NCBI GenBank assembly: GCA_029256575.1
Contig: JAQSXR010000004.1
Location: 66,514 to 130,513, forward strand
From: Clostridiales bacterium
Lineage (GTDB): Bacteria; Bacillota; Clostridia; Lachnospirales; JAQSXR01
DNA: 64,000 nucleotides
Reading direction: 5' to 3'
Part shown: positions 1-8,685 of the stretch, one piece after another
How the letters are laid out: every line of letters begins with the position of its first letter
Numbering within the stretch: position 1 is the first letter of the stretch
Made by a program: the position numbers and the translations under genes
The notes under the pieces: generated by a model
What the model saw: only the letters and a program-made list of their open reading frames with translations
What the model was told of the DNA's origin: nothing
The model's database searches: none

Positions 1-7
1 TATTAAT

Positions 8-2053
8 ATGCAAAAAACTTTTAAAGTAAATGTTCTAAAAAGGTTGTTAAAATATATTAAGCCTTGTTGGAAAACGATGGTTCTGTCTTTTTTACTAGTC
101 CTTTTTATTACTGGCTTAGAATTATATAGACCTGTATTAATTGGAGGTGCAATCGATCAATATATTAACGGGTATAGTCAACCTTATGCTGAAGTTGGCG
201 AATATAGTAAAGATGCTATATTCTATAATAACAAATACATAAGTAAAACCTTTCCCTCCACTACAAAAAACAATCTACTTCAACTTATAATTTATGACAA
301 CAAGTACTATTTGTTCGATGATTTGGATTTAAATGAGCAAATAATACTGAAAAAATTTGATGAGTCCGTTATTCACGATATAGTTCCTACCGAGAGCGTA
401 CTCAAATTAAATATCAATAATGAAACATTGACTGGAACCCTTATGCATAAGGATGATCTTAAAATCTTAAGAACTGGTGATTTTTCTGGAATTAAGTTTG
501 TCTCATTAATATATTTATTGGTACTTGGACTAAGCTTTCTATGTAACTTTCTACAAACTTGGATGTTACAGCTTACTGGACAAAAAATAATATACAATAT
601 ACGGCAAGAGGTTTTTCAACATGTTCATTCACTATCGCTTAGATTTTTTGATATTAATCCTGTTGGTAAAATAGTAACAAGGATTACAAATGATGTTGAA
701 TCACTCAGTGAAATGTACTCAGGTATTTTAGTGAAATTGTTTAAAAATACAATAAAAATTATTGGACTTGCTATTGTAATGATATCTATTAATTTTAAAA
801 TGTCTATGTATGCATTTATTCTACTCCCACTTATTATTTTCCTTACTTTTATATTTAAGAGAATATCAAGAGCCACCTACAGAATTACGAGAACAAAAAT
901 TACTACAATCAATACTTTCTTATCCGAAAACATTTCTGGAATGAAATTAATACAAATATTTGCAAGAGAAAATGAAAAGTATAAGGACTTTGAAGTCAAA
1001 AGTAAGGAACTCTTTCATGCCAACTTTAAAGAAATGATGGTTTTTGCAATATTTAGACCTATTATATATATGCTTTCTATCGTATCACTTATTATTATTA
1101 TTATTTCTGGAAGCGCTTCCGTCTTACAAGGGGCACTTTCAATGGGTACATTATTTATTTTCATTCAATACATTGGTTCATTTTTTGAACCTATCCAAGA
1201 ACTTGCTGAACAACTTGGTACTTTACAATCAGCGATGGCTTCTGCTGAAAAGATATTTACTGTATTAGATGAAGAACCACAAATCGTGCAAAAAGAAAAC
1301 CCTACGAAATTAGATGTAATATCCGGAAAAATTGAATTTAAAAATGTATGGTTTGCATATGAAAATGAAGAGTATATTTTACGGGATGTTAGTTTTACAA
1401 TAAATCCAGGTGAGAAAGTTGCTTTTGTTGGTGCTACTGGTGCTGGAAAATCTTCCATTTTAAATCTAATTGGACGCTATTACGATATTCAAAAAGGCGA
1501 GATCTTAATTGACGGTATCAATATAAAAGATTTAGATAAAGATCAACTTCGTGGTTCAATTGGTCAAGTACAGCAAGACGTTTTTATATTCACTGGGGAT
1601 ATCAAAAGTAATATACGATTAAGAAACGATGAAATAACAGAAACTCAAATAAAACAAGCAGCTTCTTATGTAAATGCAAAGACTTTTATTGAAAAGCTCC
1701 CAAATGCTTATAATGAAAAAGTTACCGAAAGAGGCTCTACCCTATCACAAGGTCAACGTCAATTACTTTCTTTTGCAAGAACACTTGCCTTTCATCCTCG
1801 AATATTAGTTATGGATGAAGCGACTGCAAATATAGATACCGAAACTGAACTTTTAATTCAAGAGGCGATTCAAAAGCTTATGGATGATCGCACTACAATC
1901 ATGGTTGCACATCGTCTCTCTACCATCCAACATGCAGATAACATTATCGTAATGCATAAGGGTAAAATAAGAGAAGCTGGTACACATCAAGAACTACTTA
2001 ATTTAGATGGAATATATAAAAAATTGTACCAATTACAATTAAATAAGTTATAA
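8..2053 (+). CDS. ABC transporter, fused permease-ATPase (multidrug/lipid exporter half)
   Basis: 681 residues. TM1 lies near 20-42, then an unusual hydrophilic stretch of about 115 residues (roughly 50-165) before TM2 at about 166-190. The rest of the six-helix exporter domain runs to about 330. The nucleotide-binding domain has Walker A GATGAGKSS (about 474-482), signature LSQGQ (about 579), Walker B ILVMDEA (about 600-606) and the H-loop in VAHRLS. Family knowledge: MsbA/MdlB-type exporters work as dimers, often from two adjacent genes; a partner could lie left of the window. The insertion would be extracellular if topology is standard. Substrate unknown. The start is 7 nt from the window edge, so its ribosome site cannot be judged. 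Confidence 0.9.
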   Translation: MQKTFKVNVLKRLLKYIKPCWKTMVLSFLLVLFITGLELYRPVLIGGAIDQYINGYSQPYAEVGEYSKDAIFYNNKYISKTFPSTTKNNLLQLIIYDNKYYLFDDLDLNEQIILKKFDESVIHDIVPTESVLKLNINNETLTGTLMHKDDLKILRTGDFSGIKFVSLIYLLVLGLSFLCNFLQTWMLQLTGQKIIYNIRQEVFQHVHSLSLRFFDINPVGKIVTRITNDVESLSEMYSGILVKLFKNTIKIIGLAIVMISINFKMSMYAFILLPLIIFLTFIFKRISRATYRITRTKITTINTFLSENISGMKLIQIFARENEKYKDFEVKSKELFHANFKEMMVFAIFRPIIYMLSIVSLIIIIISGSASVLQGALSMGTLFIFIQYIGSFFEPIQELAEQLGTLQSAMASAEKIFTVLDEEPQIVQKENPTKLDVISGKIEFKNVWFAYENEEYILRDVSFTINPGEKVAFVGATGAGKSSILNLIGRYYDIQKGEILIDGINIKDLDKDQLRGSIGQVQQDVFIFTGDIKSNIRLRNDEITETQIKQAASYVNAKTFIEKLPNAYNEKVTERGSTLSQGQRQLLSFARTLAFHPRILVMDEATANIDTETELLIQEAIQKLMDDRTTIMVAHRLSTIQHADNIIVMHKGKIREAGTHQELLNLDGIYKKLYQLQLNKL

Positions 2054-2057
2054 TAAG

Positions 2058-2121
2058 TGTAGTATTATAATCTTATTACCATTCCATACATACATTTTCC
2101 TGTTTTGTTTATAATACTACA
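2058..2121. repeat. 13-bp perfect inverted repeat before the ferredoxin gene
   Basis: TGTAGTATTATAA (2058-2070) and its exact reverse complement (2109-2121) flank 38 nt. Each arm contains a TATAAT-like -10 element; the right arm points toward the ferredoxin gene. It could be a regulator site, a promoter pair or a long-loop hairpin ending the ABC gene transcript. Its role is not known. Confidence 0.5.
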
Positions 2122-2147
2122 AAGAAATAAAAAGGAGGATTATTAAT

Positions 2148-2339
2148 ATGAAAGCAAGTGTAGATCCAGATCTTTGTATCGGTTGCGGACTATGTCCAAG
2201 CGTTTGTCCTGAAGTTTTCCAAATGAATGATGATGATTTAGCAGAAGCTTATGTTGACGAGGTTCCAGATGAACTTTTCAAAGAAGCTGAGGACGCTAGA
2301 GATGGTTGTCCAACTAGTGCAATTAGTTTAGACGAATAG
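2148..2339 (+). CDS. Ferredoxin, single [4Fe-4S] cluster type
   Basis: 63 residues with CIGCGLCPSVCP (Cys10, 13, 16, 20) and one distant cysteine in DGCPTSAI near residue 54. This matches mono-cluster ferredoxins, where the first three cysteines plus the distant one bind the cluster and Cys20 is spare. The second CxxCxxC motif of 2[4Fe-4S] clostridial ferredoxins is absent. It is acidic, cytoplasmic and a likely low-potential electron carrier. AAAGGAGG lies just before the ATG. It converges on hcp, with a bidirectional terminator between them. Confidence 0.93.
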   Translation: MKASVDPDLCIGCGLCPSVCPEVFQMNDDDLAEAYVDEVPDELFKEAEDARDGCPTSAISLDE

Positions 2340-2346
2340 TAAATGT

Positions 2347-2384
2347 AAAAAAAGCAATTAGCCTAATAGCTAATTGCTTTTTTA
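2347..2384. terminator. Bidirectional terminator between ferredoxin and hcp
   Basis: A 14-bp stem, AAAAAAGCAATTAG against CTAATTGCTTTTTT, with an 8-nt loop. It has an A-run on one side and a T-run on the other, so it can end both converging genes. Confidence 0.9.
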
Positions 2385-2386
2385 TA

Positions 2387-4036
2387 TTATGCTAAAAATA
2401 TTTTCATATCTTCTTCTACTGTTCCAATACCACTAATTCCAAAGTTCTCAACTAATACGTTTACTACATTTGGTGATAGGAATGCTGGTAATGTTGGTCC
2501 TAAATGTATTTTCTTTACCCCTAGGTATAATAATGATAAAAGTACGATAACTGCTTTTTGTTCATACCAAGCAATATTATAAGCGATAGGTAATTCATTT
2601 ATGTCATTAAGTTCAAATACTTCTTTCAATTTCAATGCTATTAATGCTAATGAATATGAATCATTACATTGTCCTGCATCTAGAACTCTTGGTATTCCAC
2701 CAATATCTCCTAATTGAAGTTTGTTATATTTGTATTTCGCACAACCTGCAGTTAATATAACAGTATCTTCTGGTAAAGCTTTCGCAAAGTCTGTATAGTA
2801 ATTTCTTGATTTCGCTCTACCATCACAGCCAGCCATTACGAAGAATTTCTTTATAGCGCCAGATTTAACGGCATCTACAACCTTATCCGCTAAAGCAAAT
2901 ACTTGATTGTGAGCAAATCCACCAATAATTTCGCCTGTTTCAATTTCTGTTGGAGCTGCACAGTTCTTAGCAAGTTCAATTAATTCTGAAAAATCTTTTA
3001 CATCTCCATTTTCGCCTTCAATATGAGTACATCCAGCAAATCCTGCTGCTCCTGTTGTAAATAATCTAGCTTTATAACTAGCATTTGGAGGAACGATACA
3101 GTTTGTTGTCATAAGAATTGGTCCATTGAAGCTTTCGAATTCTTCTTTTTGTTTCCACCAAGCATTTCCGTAGTTACCTACAAAGTTGCTGTACTTCTTA
3201 AATGCAGGGTAGTAATGAGCTGGAAGCATTTCTGAATGTGTATAAACATCAATTCCAGTTCCTTGCGTTTGCTTAAGAAGTGCTTCGAGATCTTTTAAAT
3301 CATGGCCTGAAACTAAAATACCTGGGTTAGTTCCTACCCCTATATTTACTTTTGTTATTTCTGGATTACCGTAAGATGTTGTATTCGCCTTATCAAGTAG
3401 AGCCATTCCGTCAACGCCTGCTTTACCTGTTTCTAATGTTAAAGCTACTAATTCAGCAACTGAAAGTTCATCATTTAATGTTTTCGCTAATGTACTTTGC
3501 ATAAATATATTTACAGATTCATCATCAAATCCCAAAGCATTACCGTGTTTTACATAAGCGGATAAACCTTTTAGACCATATATGATAAGCTCTCTTAAAC
3601 TTCTTACATCTTCATCTTTGGTATTTAGAATTCCTACTGTAGCTGATTTTTCTTCAAGTATTGTATCGATATTTTCAACTGGCATTACATCCCATGCTGC
3701 TGCTTCTGATAAATCATTTTTATTAGCAAGCTTTTGTAATAATTCTCTTTTTACATTTAAAGTCATTTTAACTCTATCATAAAATACCTTATCGTCAAAG
3801 TTTGCATTTGTAATTGTTGTAAATAAGTTTAATGTGATTAGGTGATTTACGTCTGAAGTAATTACTTCTCCCTCAGCTCTTAGTTTAGTAGTTACTTCTG
3901 ATAACCCTTTTGAAACATATATTAATAAGTCTTGAATTTTTGATAGTTCTGGTGATTTTCCACATACTCCAACTTGAGTACATCCTGTACATCCTGCTGC
4001 CTCTTGACATTGGTAACAAAACATTTTATTTTCCAT
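2387..4036 (-). CDS. hcp: Hybrid cluster protein (hydroxylamine reductase)
   Basis: 549 residues, normal for the anaerobe-type Hcp. The N-terminus has Cys7, Cys10, Cys19 and Cys25 ([10 protein letters not shown]...), the C-x2-C-x8-C-x5-C pattern that binds the cubane cluster in strict-anaerobe Hcp. Downstream cysteine regions ([45 protein letters not shown]) fit the ligands of the hybrid Fe-S-O cluster. The family reduces hydroxylamine in vitro and is linked to nitric oxide defence. The start has GGAGG about 8 nt upstream. A perfect palindrome precedes it and a Crp/Fnr gene lies directly upstream, suggesting regulation by nitrosative stress. Confidence 0.96.
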   Translation of the reverse strand: MENKMFCYQCQEAAGCTGCTQVGVCGKSPELSKIQDLLIYVSKGLSEVTTKLRAEGEVITSDVNHLITLNLFTTITNANFDDKVFYDRVKMTLNVKRELLQKLANKNDLSEAAAWDVMPVENIDTILEEKSATVGILNTKDEDVRSLRELIIYGLKGLSAYVKHGNALGFDDESVNIFMQSTLAKTLNDELSVAELVALTLETGKAGVDGMALLDKANTTSYGNPEITKVNIGVGTNPGILVSGHDLKDLEALLKQTQGTGIDVYTHSEMLPAHYYPAFKKYSNFVGNYGNAWWKQKEEFESFNGPILMTTNCIVPPNASYKARLFTTGAAGFAGCTHIEGENGDVKDFSELIELAKNCAAPTEIETGEIIGGFAHNQVFALADKVVDAVKSGAIKKFFVMAGCDGRAKSRNYYTDFAKALPEDTVILTAGCAKYKYNKLQLGDIGGIPRVLDAGQCNDSYSLALIALKLKEVFELNDINELPIAYNIAWYEQKAVIVLLSLLYLGVKKIHLGPTLPAFLSPNVVNVLVENFGISGIGTVEEDMKIFLA

Positions 4037-4093
4037 TTTCGTTCCTCCATATTGTTTTTATCTTCGGATTAATAATATAACAATAAACGAAGA

Positions 4094-4119
4094 ATGTCCG
4101 TAACAAATGTTACGGACAT
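4094..4119. promoter_or_regulatory. 26-bp perfect palindrome upstream of hcp (likely HcpR-type operator)
   Basis: ATGTCCGTAACA, two bases, then TGTTACGGACAT. The core is GTAAC-N4-GTTAC. It sits 58 bp before the hcp start, between hcp and the Crp/Fnr gene. Symmetry and spacing suit a dimeric Crp/Fnr protein. I recall this core for clostridial HcpR but cannot verify it here. Confidence 0.7.
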
Positions 4120-4137
4120 AAATAAAATTTTAAAATT

Positions 4138-4809
4138 TTATATTTGGTCTTGCAATCTCTTATAATCTAATATCCGAATCACGTCTTGATCTACCTCAAT
4201 TAATAAATCTTTTTGCATATTAATTAACTCTCTAGACAAAGAGGGTCTTGCTACATTAAGGTAATCTGCCAATTGTTCTCGGTTCATGTTAAGTTTTATA
4301 ACTTTATCCTTATTGCAACTTTCCAATACTAGTTTTGCTATTTTTTGCCTAAGAGTCCCGCTCGTGAGCAATTGAACTTTATTATTTAAGAAATATGCCT
4401 TCTGGGCTAGAATTCTTAGCAAATTATTTATTAATGTATGATGCCCAGCACACGAATTATTGCAAGTAATATAAAAAAACTCTTTGGGAATCTCTAATAC
4501 GACCGAATCACTCGTTGCAATTCCATAGTAAGTATAGGTGACGTTATCTAAGAATACAAAAACCTCACCAAATATATCATTTTCATGTATGTGTGTGGCT
4601 ATATATCGTTTCCCCTCAATCGAATCTTTACAAACAATAATTGAACCCTTAATAAGTACATATAATGCACTAGGGACATCTGTTTGTTCAAAAATCATTT
4701 CATCTTTTACGAATTCTCTTGTTTTTGATTGAGAACACTTTATGCAGACTTCTATCTCCTCTTTTGACATATTCTTAAATAAAATGTTGTTTTGTAGCAT
4801 ATCCATCAT
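4138..4809 (-). CDS. Crp/Fnr-family regulator, probable regulator of hcp
   Basis: 223 residues. Residues about 10-125 form a cyclic-nucleotide-binding-like beta barrel (FVKDEMIFEQTD..., GSIIVCKDS). A C-terminal winged helix spans about 150-220, with recognition region LADYLNVARPSLSREL. It lacks an Fnr-type N-terminal cysteine cluster. Cysteines occur at KCSQSK and CNNSCAGHH, so a haem or redox sensor is possible but not shown. The start has GAGG about 8 nt upstream; a second ATG two codons later is possible. It lies 101 bp upstream of hcp on the same strand. HcpR is the most likely identity. Confidence 0.85.
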   Translation of the reverse strand: MMDMLQNNILFKNMSKEEIEVCIKCSQSKTREFVKDEMIFEQTDVPSALYVLIKGSIIVCKDSIEGKRYIATHIHENDIFGEVFVFLDNVTYTYYGIATSDSVVLEIPKEFFYITCNNSCAGHHTLINNLLRILAQKAYFLNNKVQLLTSGTLRQKIAKLVLESCNKDKVIKLNMNREQLADYLNVARPSLSRELINMQKDLLIEVDQDVIRILDYKRLQDQI

Positions 4810-4877
4810 ATAAATACCTCATCGCAAATACGTTGAAGTGAATCACGTTATCCACTTACCCCTTGCTCTATCTTATT

Positions 4878-6398
4878 CTATTCTTGTCTCGGTGTAACGA
4901 TTCCACCTTCATCTATATTTACATCATATGAGATTTCTTCTACGTGATTTAATATTCGGACTCTTTCGGACTCATCTGTAATTAGTGTCGTTTTTAATTC
5001 AGTTTGAATACAAGGTAAATATTCTAATTGAGTTTCATTGTTATTACCAATATTTACTTTAAGTAATGCTGTATCCGTTGTCCAGTCATTAAACCAAAAG
5101 TCACTCAAGCTATATATAATAGGTTTACCCTCGTAATATTCAATACCTTGAAGACAATGCGAGTGCCCTCCCAATACGATATCTGCTCCCGCATCAATAT
5201 ATTCTTTCCCTTGTGTTTTTTGATCATTATCAGCATAAATGCTATATTCAGTCCCCCAGTGTACATATGCAACAACATAATCACTATTTTCTTTCGCTTT
5301 CTTTATTACTTCAAGAAATAGTGAAGAATCATAAGTGCGAAGAACACCAGGTTCGTCCTTCGTAGCTTCTGGTGTAAGAATATTTTTTTCTGCTCGTGTA
5401 GCCGAAACAAAAGCTATCTTTTTTCCATTAACCACATAATATACTGGTTTCATCGCCTCATTAATGTCTTTACCGGCTCCTACATAATTAATATTTGCAC
5501 CATCTAAAGTAGAAAGGGTATCATAAAATGAATCTGCCCCATAATCAAAGGTATGATTATTTGCAAGAGAAACAATATCCACCCCCCAATCTCGTAAAAT
5601 ATTTACTCTATTCGGATTCGCTCGGAACGTATAGGCTTTACCAGGTAAAGATTCGCCTCTACTACTATAGGTAAATTCATTATTTAACATCATAATATCC
5701 GCAGAAACCATTTCATTAATCAAGTTTTCTGACAAACAATCAAAGCTACCATTTTCCTGTTTATCATAGAACTGCATCGTGCTCCAATTTTCATCAAAGT
5801 TAATATCGCCTGCAAACGTAAGATTTATCACCTCTTCATTAGCCGCTTCTATAAGATATATATTGTTTTGAGCTGCGATTTCGTCACTATCTAGTTTCCC
5901 TGCATACATATCCCATAAAACTTTAACCGTATTACCGGTAAATTCATACCATATATTATCCGTATATTTATTCTCTTGTAAACTTGATACTAAATCCTGG
6001 ATTATATTTGCACTTACATTCTTTTCTATCCATAGTAAGAAGGCTGCTGTTATTTCATTTCCATCCTTAAAACTTTGCATTTCATCATATTTTGGTAGCT
6101 CTGCATCTACATTACTGTCAATTTGATATTTTGCATATTTAATAAGCCCTTGTATAAGCCAACTGTGCTCATCATCTTGCAGATTCAATACCTCCTCCAA
6201 TAATTCTTCCTTTACATCTTGGATATCAGGTGGCTGCTCAACCTTATTCTCAATCGATGTGGTACTGATGGATTCAACTGGATCTTTTTTCTTATTATCT
6301 TTACAACCTGTTACTACAATTGATAAAGTTAATACAATTAAATAAATGACAATTTTCTTTGAAAAAAGACTTTCTAAACCATTTTTATAAATTTTCAT
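4878..6398 (-). CDS. CapA-family (poly-gamma-glutamate capsule type) lipoprotein
   Basis: 506 residues. An N-terminal signal peptide ends in the lipobox VVTGC (about residues 28-32), so it is probably membrane-anchored outside the cell. Residues about 40-190 form an acidic domain I do not recognise. From about 195 there is a CapA/PGA_cap metallophosphoesterase-like domain: LTFAGDINF, ANNHTFDYG, YVHWGTEYS and LGGHSHCLQG carry the expected Asp, Asn and His metal ligands. AGGGAG precedes the ATG. No other capsule synthesis genes are nearby, so a polyglutamate role is not implied. Confidence 0.88.
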   Translation of the reverse strand: MKIYKNGLESLFSKKIVIYLIVLTLSIVVTGCKDNKKKDPVESISTTSIENKVEQPPDIQDVKEELLEEVLNLQDDEHSWLIQGLIKYAKYQIDSNVDAELPKYDEMQSFKDGNEITAAFLLWIEKNVSANIIQDLVSSLQENKYTDNIWYEFTGNTVKVLWDMYAGKLDSDEIAAQNNIYLIEAANEEVINLTFAGDINFDENWSTMQFYDKQENGSFDCLSENLINEMVSADIMMLNNEFTYSSRGESLPGKAYTFRANPNRVNILRDWGVDIVSLANNHTFDYGADSFYDTLSTLDGANINYVGAGKDINEAMKPVYYVVNGKKIAFVSATRAEKNILTPEATKDEPGVLRTYDSSLFLEVIKKAKENSDYVVAYVHWGTEYSIYADNDQKTQGKEYIDAGADIVLGGHSHCLQGIEYYEGKPIIYSLSDFWFNDWTTDTALLKVNIGNNNETQLEYLPCIQTELKTTLITDESERVRILNHVEEISYDVNIDEGGIVTPRQE

Positions 6399-6735
6399 TA
6401 TAATCTCCCTAAACGTTTATCTATTATTTATCCATCTTTTTAGTTTTGATAATGTACTCAGATTCTAGCCTCTATTTGCTAATTCGTTTTATTCTATCAA
6501 ATAAAGCCTTTTACTTCAAGGAGTAAATAGAATTTACAATTATGAAAAAATAATCGCAGGTGGTAAATATTTGTATTTCGATGGTTCCATATAAGATAAT
6601 TCATGGTATAATAGTAAGTAATTCATCAATAAAGATTTTTAATAAAAATTATAGATGAATTAAAGCAACTTTGATATACTTAAATAATATAGCACACCTA
6701 TAAAAAAGCTATATTCTATGAAAGGATGATAGATT
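6399..6735. promoter_or_regulatory. Ferritin upstream region with extended -10 and a leader inverted repeat
   Basis: A 337-bp gene-free stretch. On the + strand TGGTATAAT (TATAAT at 6607-6612) is an extended -10 element. Just downstream, TAATTCATC (6619-6627) pairs with GATGAATTA (6654-6662), with a further AT-only stem inside. This could be an RNA hairpin in the ferritin leader or an operator. I see no gene and no clear iron-box. Confidence 0.4.
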
Positions 6736-7248
6736 ATGTTAAATCAAGAAGTAGCAATACTATTAAATGAACAAATTAACAAAGAACTTTATTCCGCTTA
6801 TCTTTATTTAGATATTGCAAATTACTATTCTGATCAAGGATTGGCAGGTTTTGAAAATTGGTTTTACGTTCAGATGCAAGAGGAATTTGCTCATGCAATG
6901 TTATTCAGAAAATATTTACTTAATCTTGAACAAATTGTTAAATTAACTTCAATTGACGCACCTACAAAACAATATAAAGATTTTAAAGAACCACTATTAG
7001 ATACACTTGAACATGAAAAATTTGTAACTGCTTCCATCAATAACATTTATGACAAAGCATACCAAAGTAAGGATTTTCAAACTATGCAATTCTTAGATTG
7101 GTTTGTTAAGGAGCAAGGCGAAGAAGAAAAGAACTCGAATGATTTAATTAAAAAATATGACTTATTTGGAAGCGATTCCAAGGGGTTATATATGTTAGAT
7201 AATGAATTAAGTACAAGAATATTCACAGCCCCTTCGCTTGTGATTTAA
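6736..7248 (+). CDS. ftnA: Non-haem ferritin
   Basis: 170 residues, the usual length for bacterial FtnA. Ferroxidase residues are in place: Glu17 (NKELYSAYLY), Glu and His in QEEFAHAMLF (about 49-53), Glu near 94 (LEHEKFV) and Gln/Glu in KEQGEEE near 127. It stores iron as a cytoplasmic 24-mer cage and removes Fe(II) using O2 or peroxide. Ribosome site AAAGGATG precedes the ATG. It is monocistronic and converges on sigI with a shared terminator. Confidence 0.95.
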   Translation: MLNQEVAILLNEQINKELYSAYLYLDIANYYSDQGLAGFENWFYVQMQEEFAHAMLFRKYLLNLEQIVKLTSIDAPTKQYKDFKEPLLDTLEHEKFVTASINNIYDKAYQSKDFQTMQFLDWFVKEQGEEEKNSNDLIKKYDLFGSDSKGLYMLDNELSTRIFTAPSLVI

Positions 7249-7254
7249 TAACAT

Positions 7255-7305
7255 AAAAAAGTCCTAATCCATACTTATTTAGTAAGTGGGGTTAGGCCTT
7301 TCTAT
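7255..7305. terminator. Bidirectional terminator between ferritin and sigI
   Basis: A stem of about 13 bp (AAAGTCCTAATCC with GGGTTAGGCCTTT, one mismatch and one wobble), topped by an inner ACTTA/TAAGT pair. It has an A-run on the left and T-rich sequence on the right. Confidence 0.8.
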
Positions 7306-7310
7306 ATTAC

Positions 7311-8027
7311 CTAAATAATCTCTTTTTTTATGTATTGCATATATTCAGCTAAATGTGGATAATCTCCTGAAAGTATTTCTACTGCTGCTATAATATATTT
7401 CCTGTGTCGTTCTAATATTTTTCGATTTACATTAACATTTTTTTCAATTATTTTTAAAGGAAGTTGCTTTATATTATGCATTTCCTTCAATAGTAATGGG
7501 TTATTAATAATAAATGCTACCGCTTTCGCACATGCTGATTTTGTTTTACTACTTTTGGGAGAACAATCTACTAAATCAAAAAAAGAAAAACCATAAGTTG
7601 AAATCATTTCATTTGCAGATTCAATCTCTAGCTTAATTGTGTCATTATTTTCTTTTGAAACTTGTTTTGCTACCGCGAGTTTCATAGCTAGATCTTCGTC
7701 TTCTTCTTCAGGCTCTATTTCAAAAACAGTTGGATTTACAGAAATCTCTACATTATGTTTTATTTGTGTTCTAAAATAATCGACTAATCTTCGTTTCATA
7801 AGAAGTTCAGCAAAACTAAGGAAACTACCTTTATCTAGGTTATAATTCTTCACTGCTTGGGTAAAGGCAATTATAGCAATTGACCATTCATCATCACTTT
7901 TCGTAATATAGTGATGTGTTACTGAATATGCACATTTTATGATAAAAAACTCATTTTGCTGAATAAGTTGGTTCAAAGCTAGATCATCGGAAGCTGCTTT
8001 TACTGCCATATTATCTATTTCTCTCAA
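7311..8027 (-). CDS. sigI: RNA polymerase sigma factor SigI
   Basis: 238 residues. The N-terminal region-2 motif (FIIKCAYSVTHHYI, SDDEWSIAIIAFTQAVKNYN, KGSFLSFAELLMKRRLVDYFR) is typical of SigI. The C-terminal DNA-binding domain holds LPLKIIEKNVNVNRKILERHRKYI. TTG is the best start: GGAGG lies about 9 nt before it, while the next ATG (8009) is too far away. SigI controls heat and envelope stress in Bacillus, and polysaccharide-degrading genes in cellulolytic Clostridia. It normally pairs with RsgI in one operon. Here rsgI lies upstream and an FMN-binding lipoprotein gene sits between. Confidence 0.93.
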   Translation of the reverse strand: MREIDNMAVKAASDDLALNQLIQQNEFFIIKCAYSVTHHYITKSDDEWSIAIIAFTQAVKNYNLDKGSFLSFAELLMKRRLVDYFRTQIKHNVEISVNPTVFEIEPEEEDEDLAMKLAVAKQVSKENNDTIKLEIESANEMISTYGFSFFDLVDCSPKSSKTKSACAKAVAFIINNPLLLKEMHNIKQLPLKIIEKNVNVNRKILERHRKYIIAAVEILSGDYPHLAEYMQYIKKEII

Positions 8028-8047
8028 TGCCTACACCTCCATTATCC

Positions 8048-8075
8048 AGGTTGATGCAAATTTCTTGCATCAACC
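8048..8075. other. Perfect 12-bp hairpin with 4-nt loop just before sigI
   Basis: AGGTTGATGCAA and its exact complement flank a tetraloop (GAAA in the sigI direction). It lies between the FMN-binding gene stop and the sigI ribosome site. No T-run follows on the - strand, so it is not a standard terminator. It may be an RNA processing or stability element, or may tune sigI expression. Confidence 0.6.
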
Positions 8076-8095
8076 TATCAAATCTAAATCAAAAT

Positions 8096-8473
8096 CTAAT
8101 CTATATCTACCCCAGCTTCACTGACCGCTGCTCTTGCCGCATCAATAAATGCTTTACTTGTTACTGTTGCACCAGAAATACTATCTACGTTTGGTGTATT
8201 TTGTTCTTCCATCGCCTCGGCTAAACTCTCTGCTGCAGCTCCACCGATTTCGGTTGTTTCATCTTTTGCTGTATAACTTACATCAGTAATTTTACCTGCT
8301 GCGTCTACCGTTACTTCAACCGTTACATCTCCCTTATAGCCTTTTTCCGTTGCAGAATACTTCCCTGCTTTTACACCAGTAGCATCTTCATTATCAGCAT
8401 TATCAGCACATCCTGAAAGAAGTATTGATAATGATACTATTATACTAAGTAATATAGTAATTGTTTTTTTCAT
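8096..8473 (-). CDS. FMN-binding-domain lipoprotein, single domain
   Basis: 125 residues. Signal peptide with lipobox LLSGC (about 17-21), then one FMN-binding domain (about 38-122). It ends in DSISGATVTSKAF, the D-x2-SGAT-x-T motif whose threonine ApbE modifies with FMN in NqrC, RnfG and related surface proteins. It is therefore likely an extracytoplasmic flavin carrier. No apbE gene is visible in this window. It lies between rsgI and sigI on the same strand. GGAGACG precedes the ATG. Confidence 0.88.
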   Translation of the reverse strand: MKKTITILLSIIVSLSILLSGCADNADNEDATGVKAGKYSATEKGYKGDVTVEVTVDAAGKITDVSYTAKDETTEIGGAAAESLAEAMEEQNTPNVDSISGATVTSKAFIDAARAAVSEAGVDID

Positions 8474-8588
8474 TTGACGTCTCCTTTTTTTATATGGTTT
8501 TTATCTCCATTATAATATCCAGATTCGTCAATATTATGCAATTCCTATAATTACATTATATTCTAATAATTAATTCATGGGACATGCC

Positions 8589-8630
8589 AATAATGGATCG
8601 AGTATTATTATAAATACTTTATCCATTATT
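8589..8630. repeat. Strong palindrome between rsgI and the FMN lipoprotein gene
   Basis: AATAATGGAT and ATCCATTATT form the outer stem, with AGTATT/AATACT inside. Internal mismatch is 2 bases on each side. No T-run follows in either direction. It could be an operator for the lipoprotein gene or an intercistronic RNA hairpin. Confidence 0.5.
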
Positions 8631-8685
8631 AGCAAAGAACTTAGCAACAGCCTTTTTTACTTTATTAAGTTACAATATATCTATA

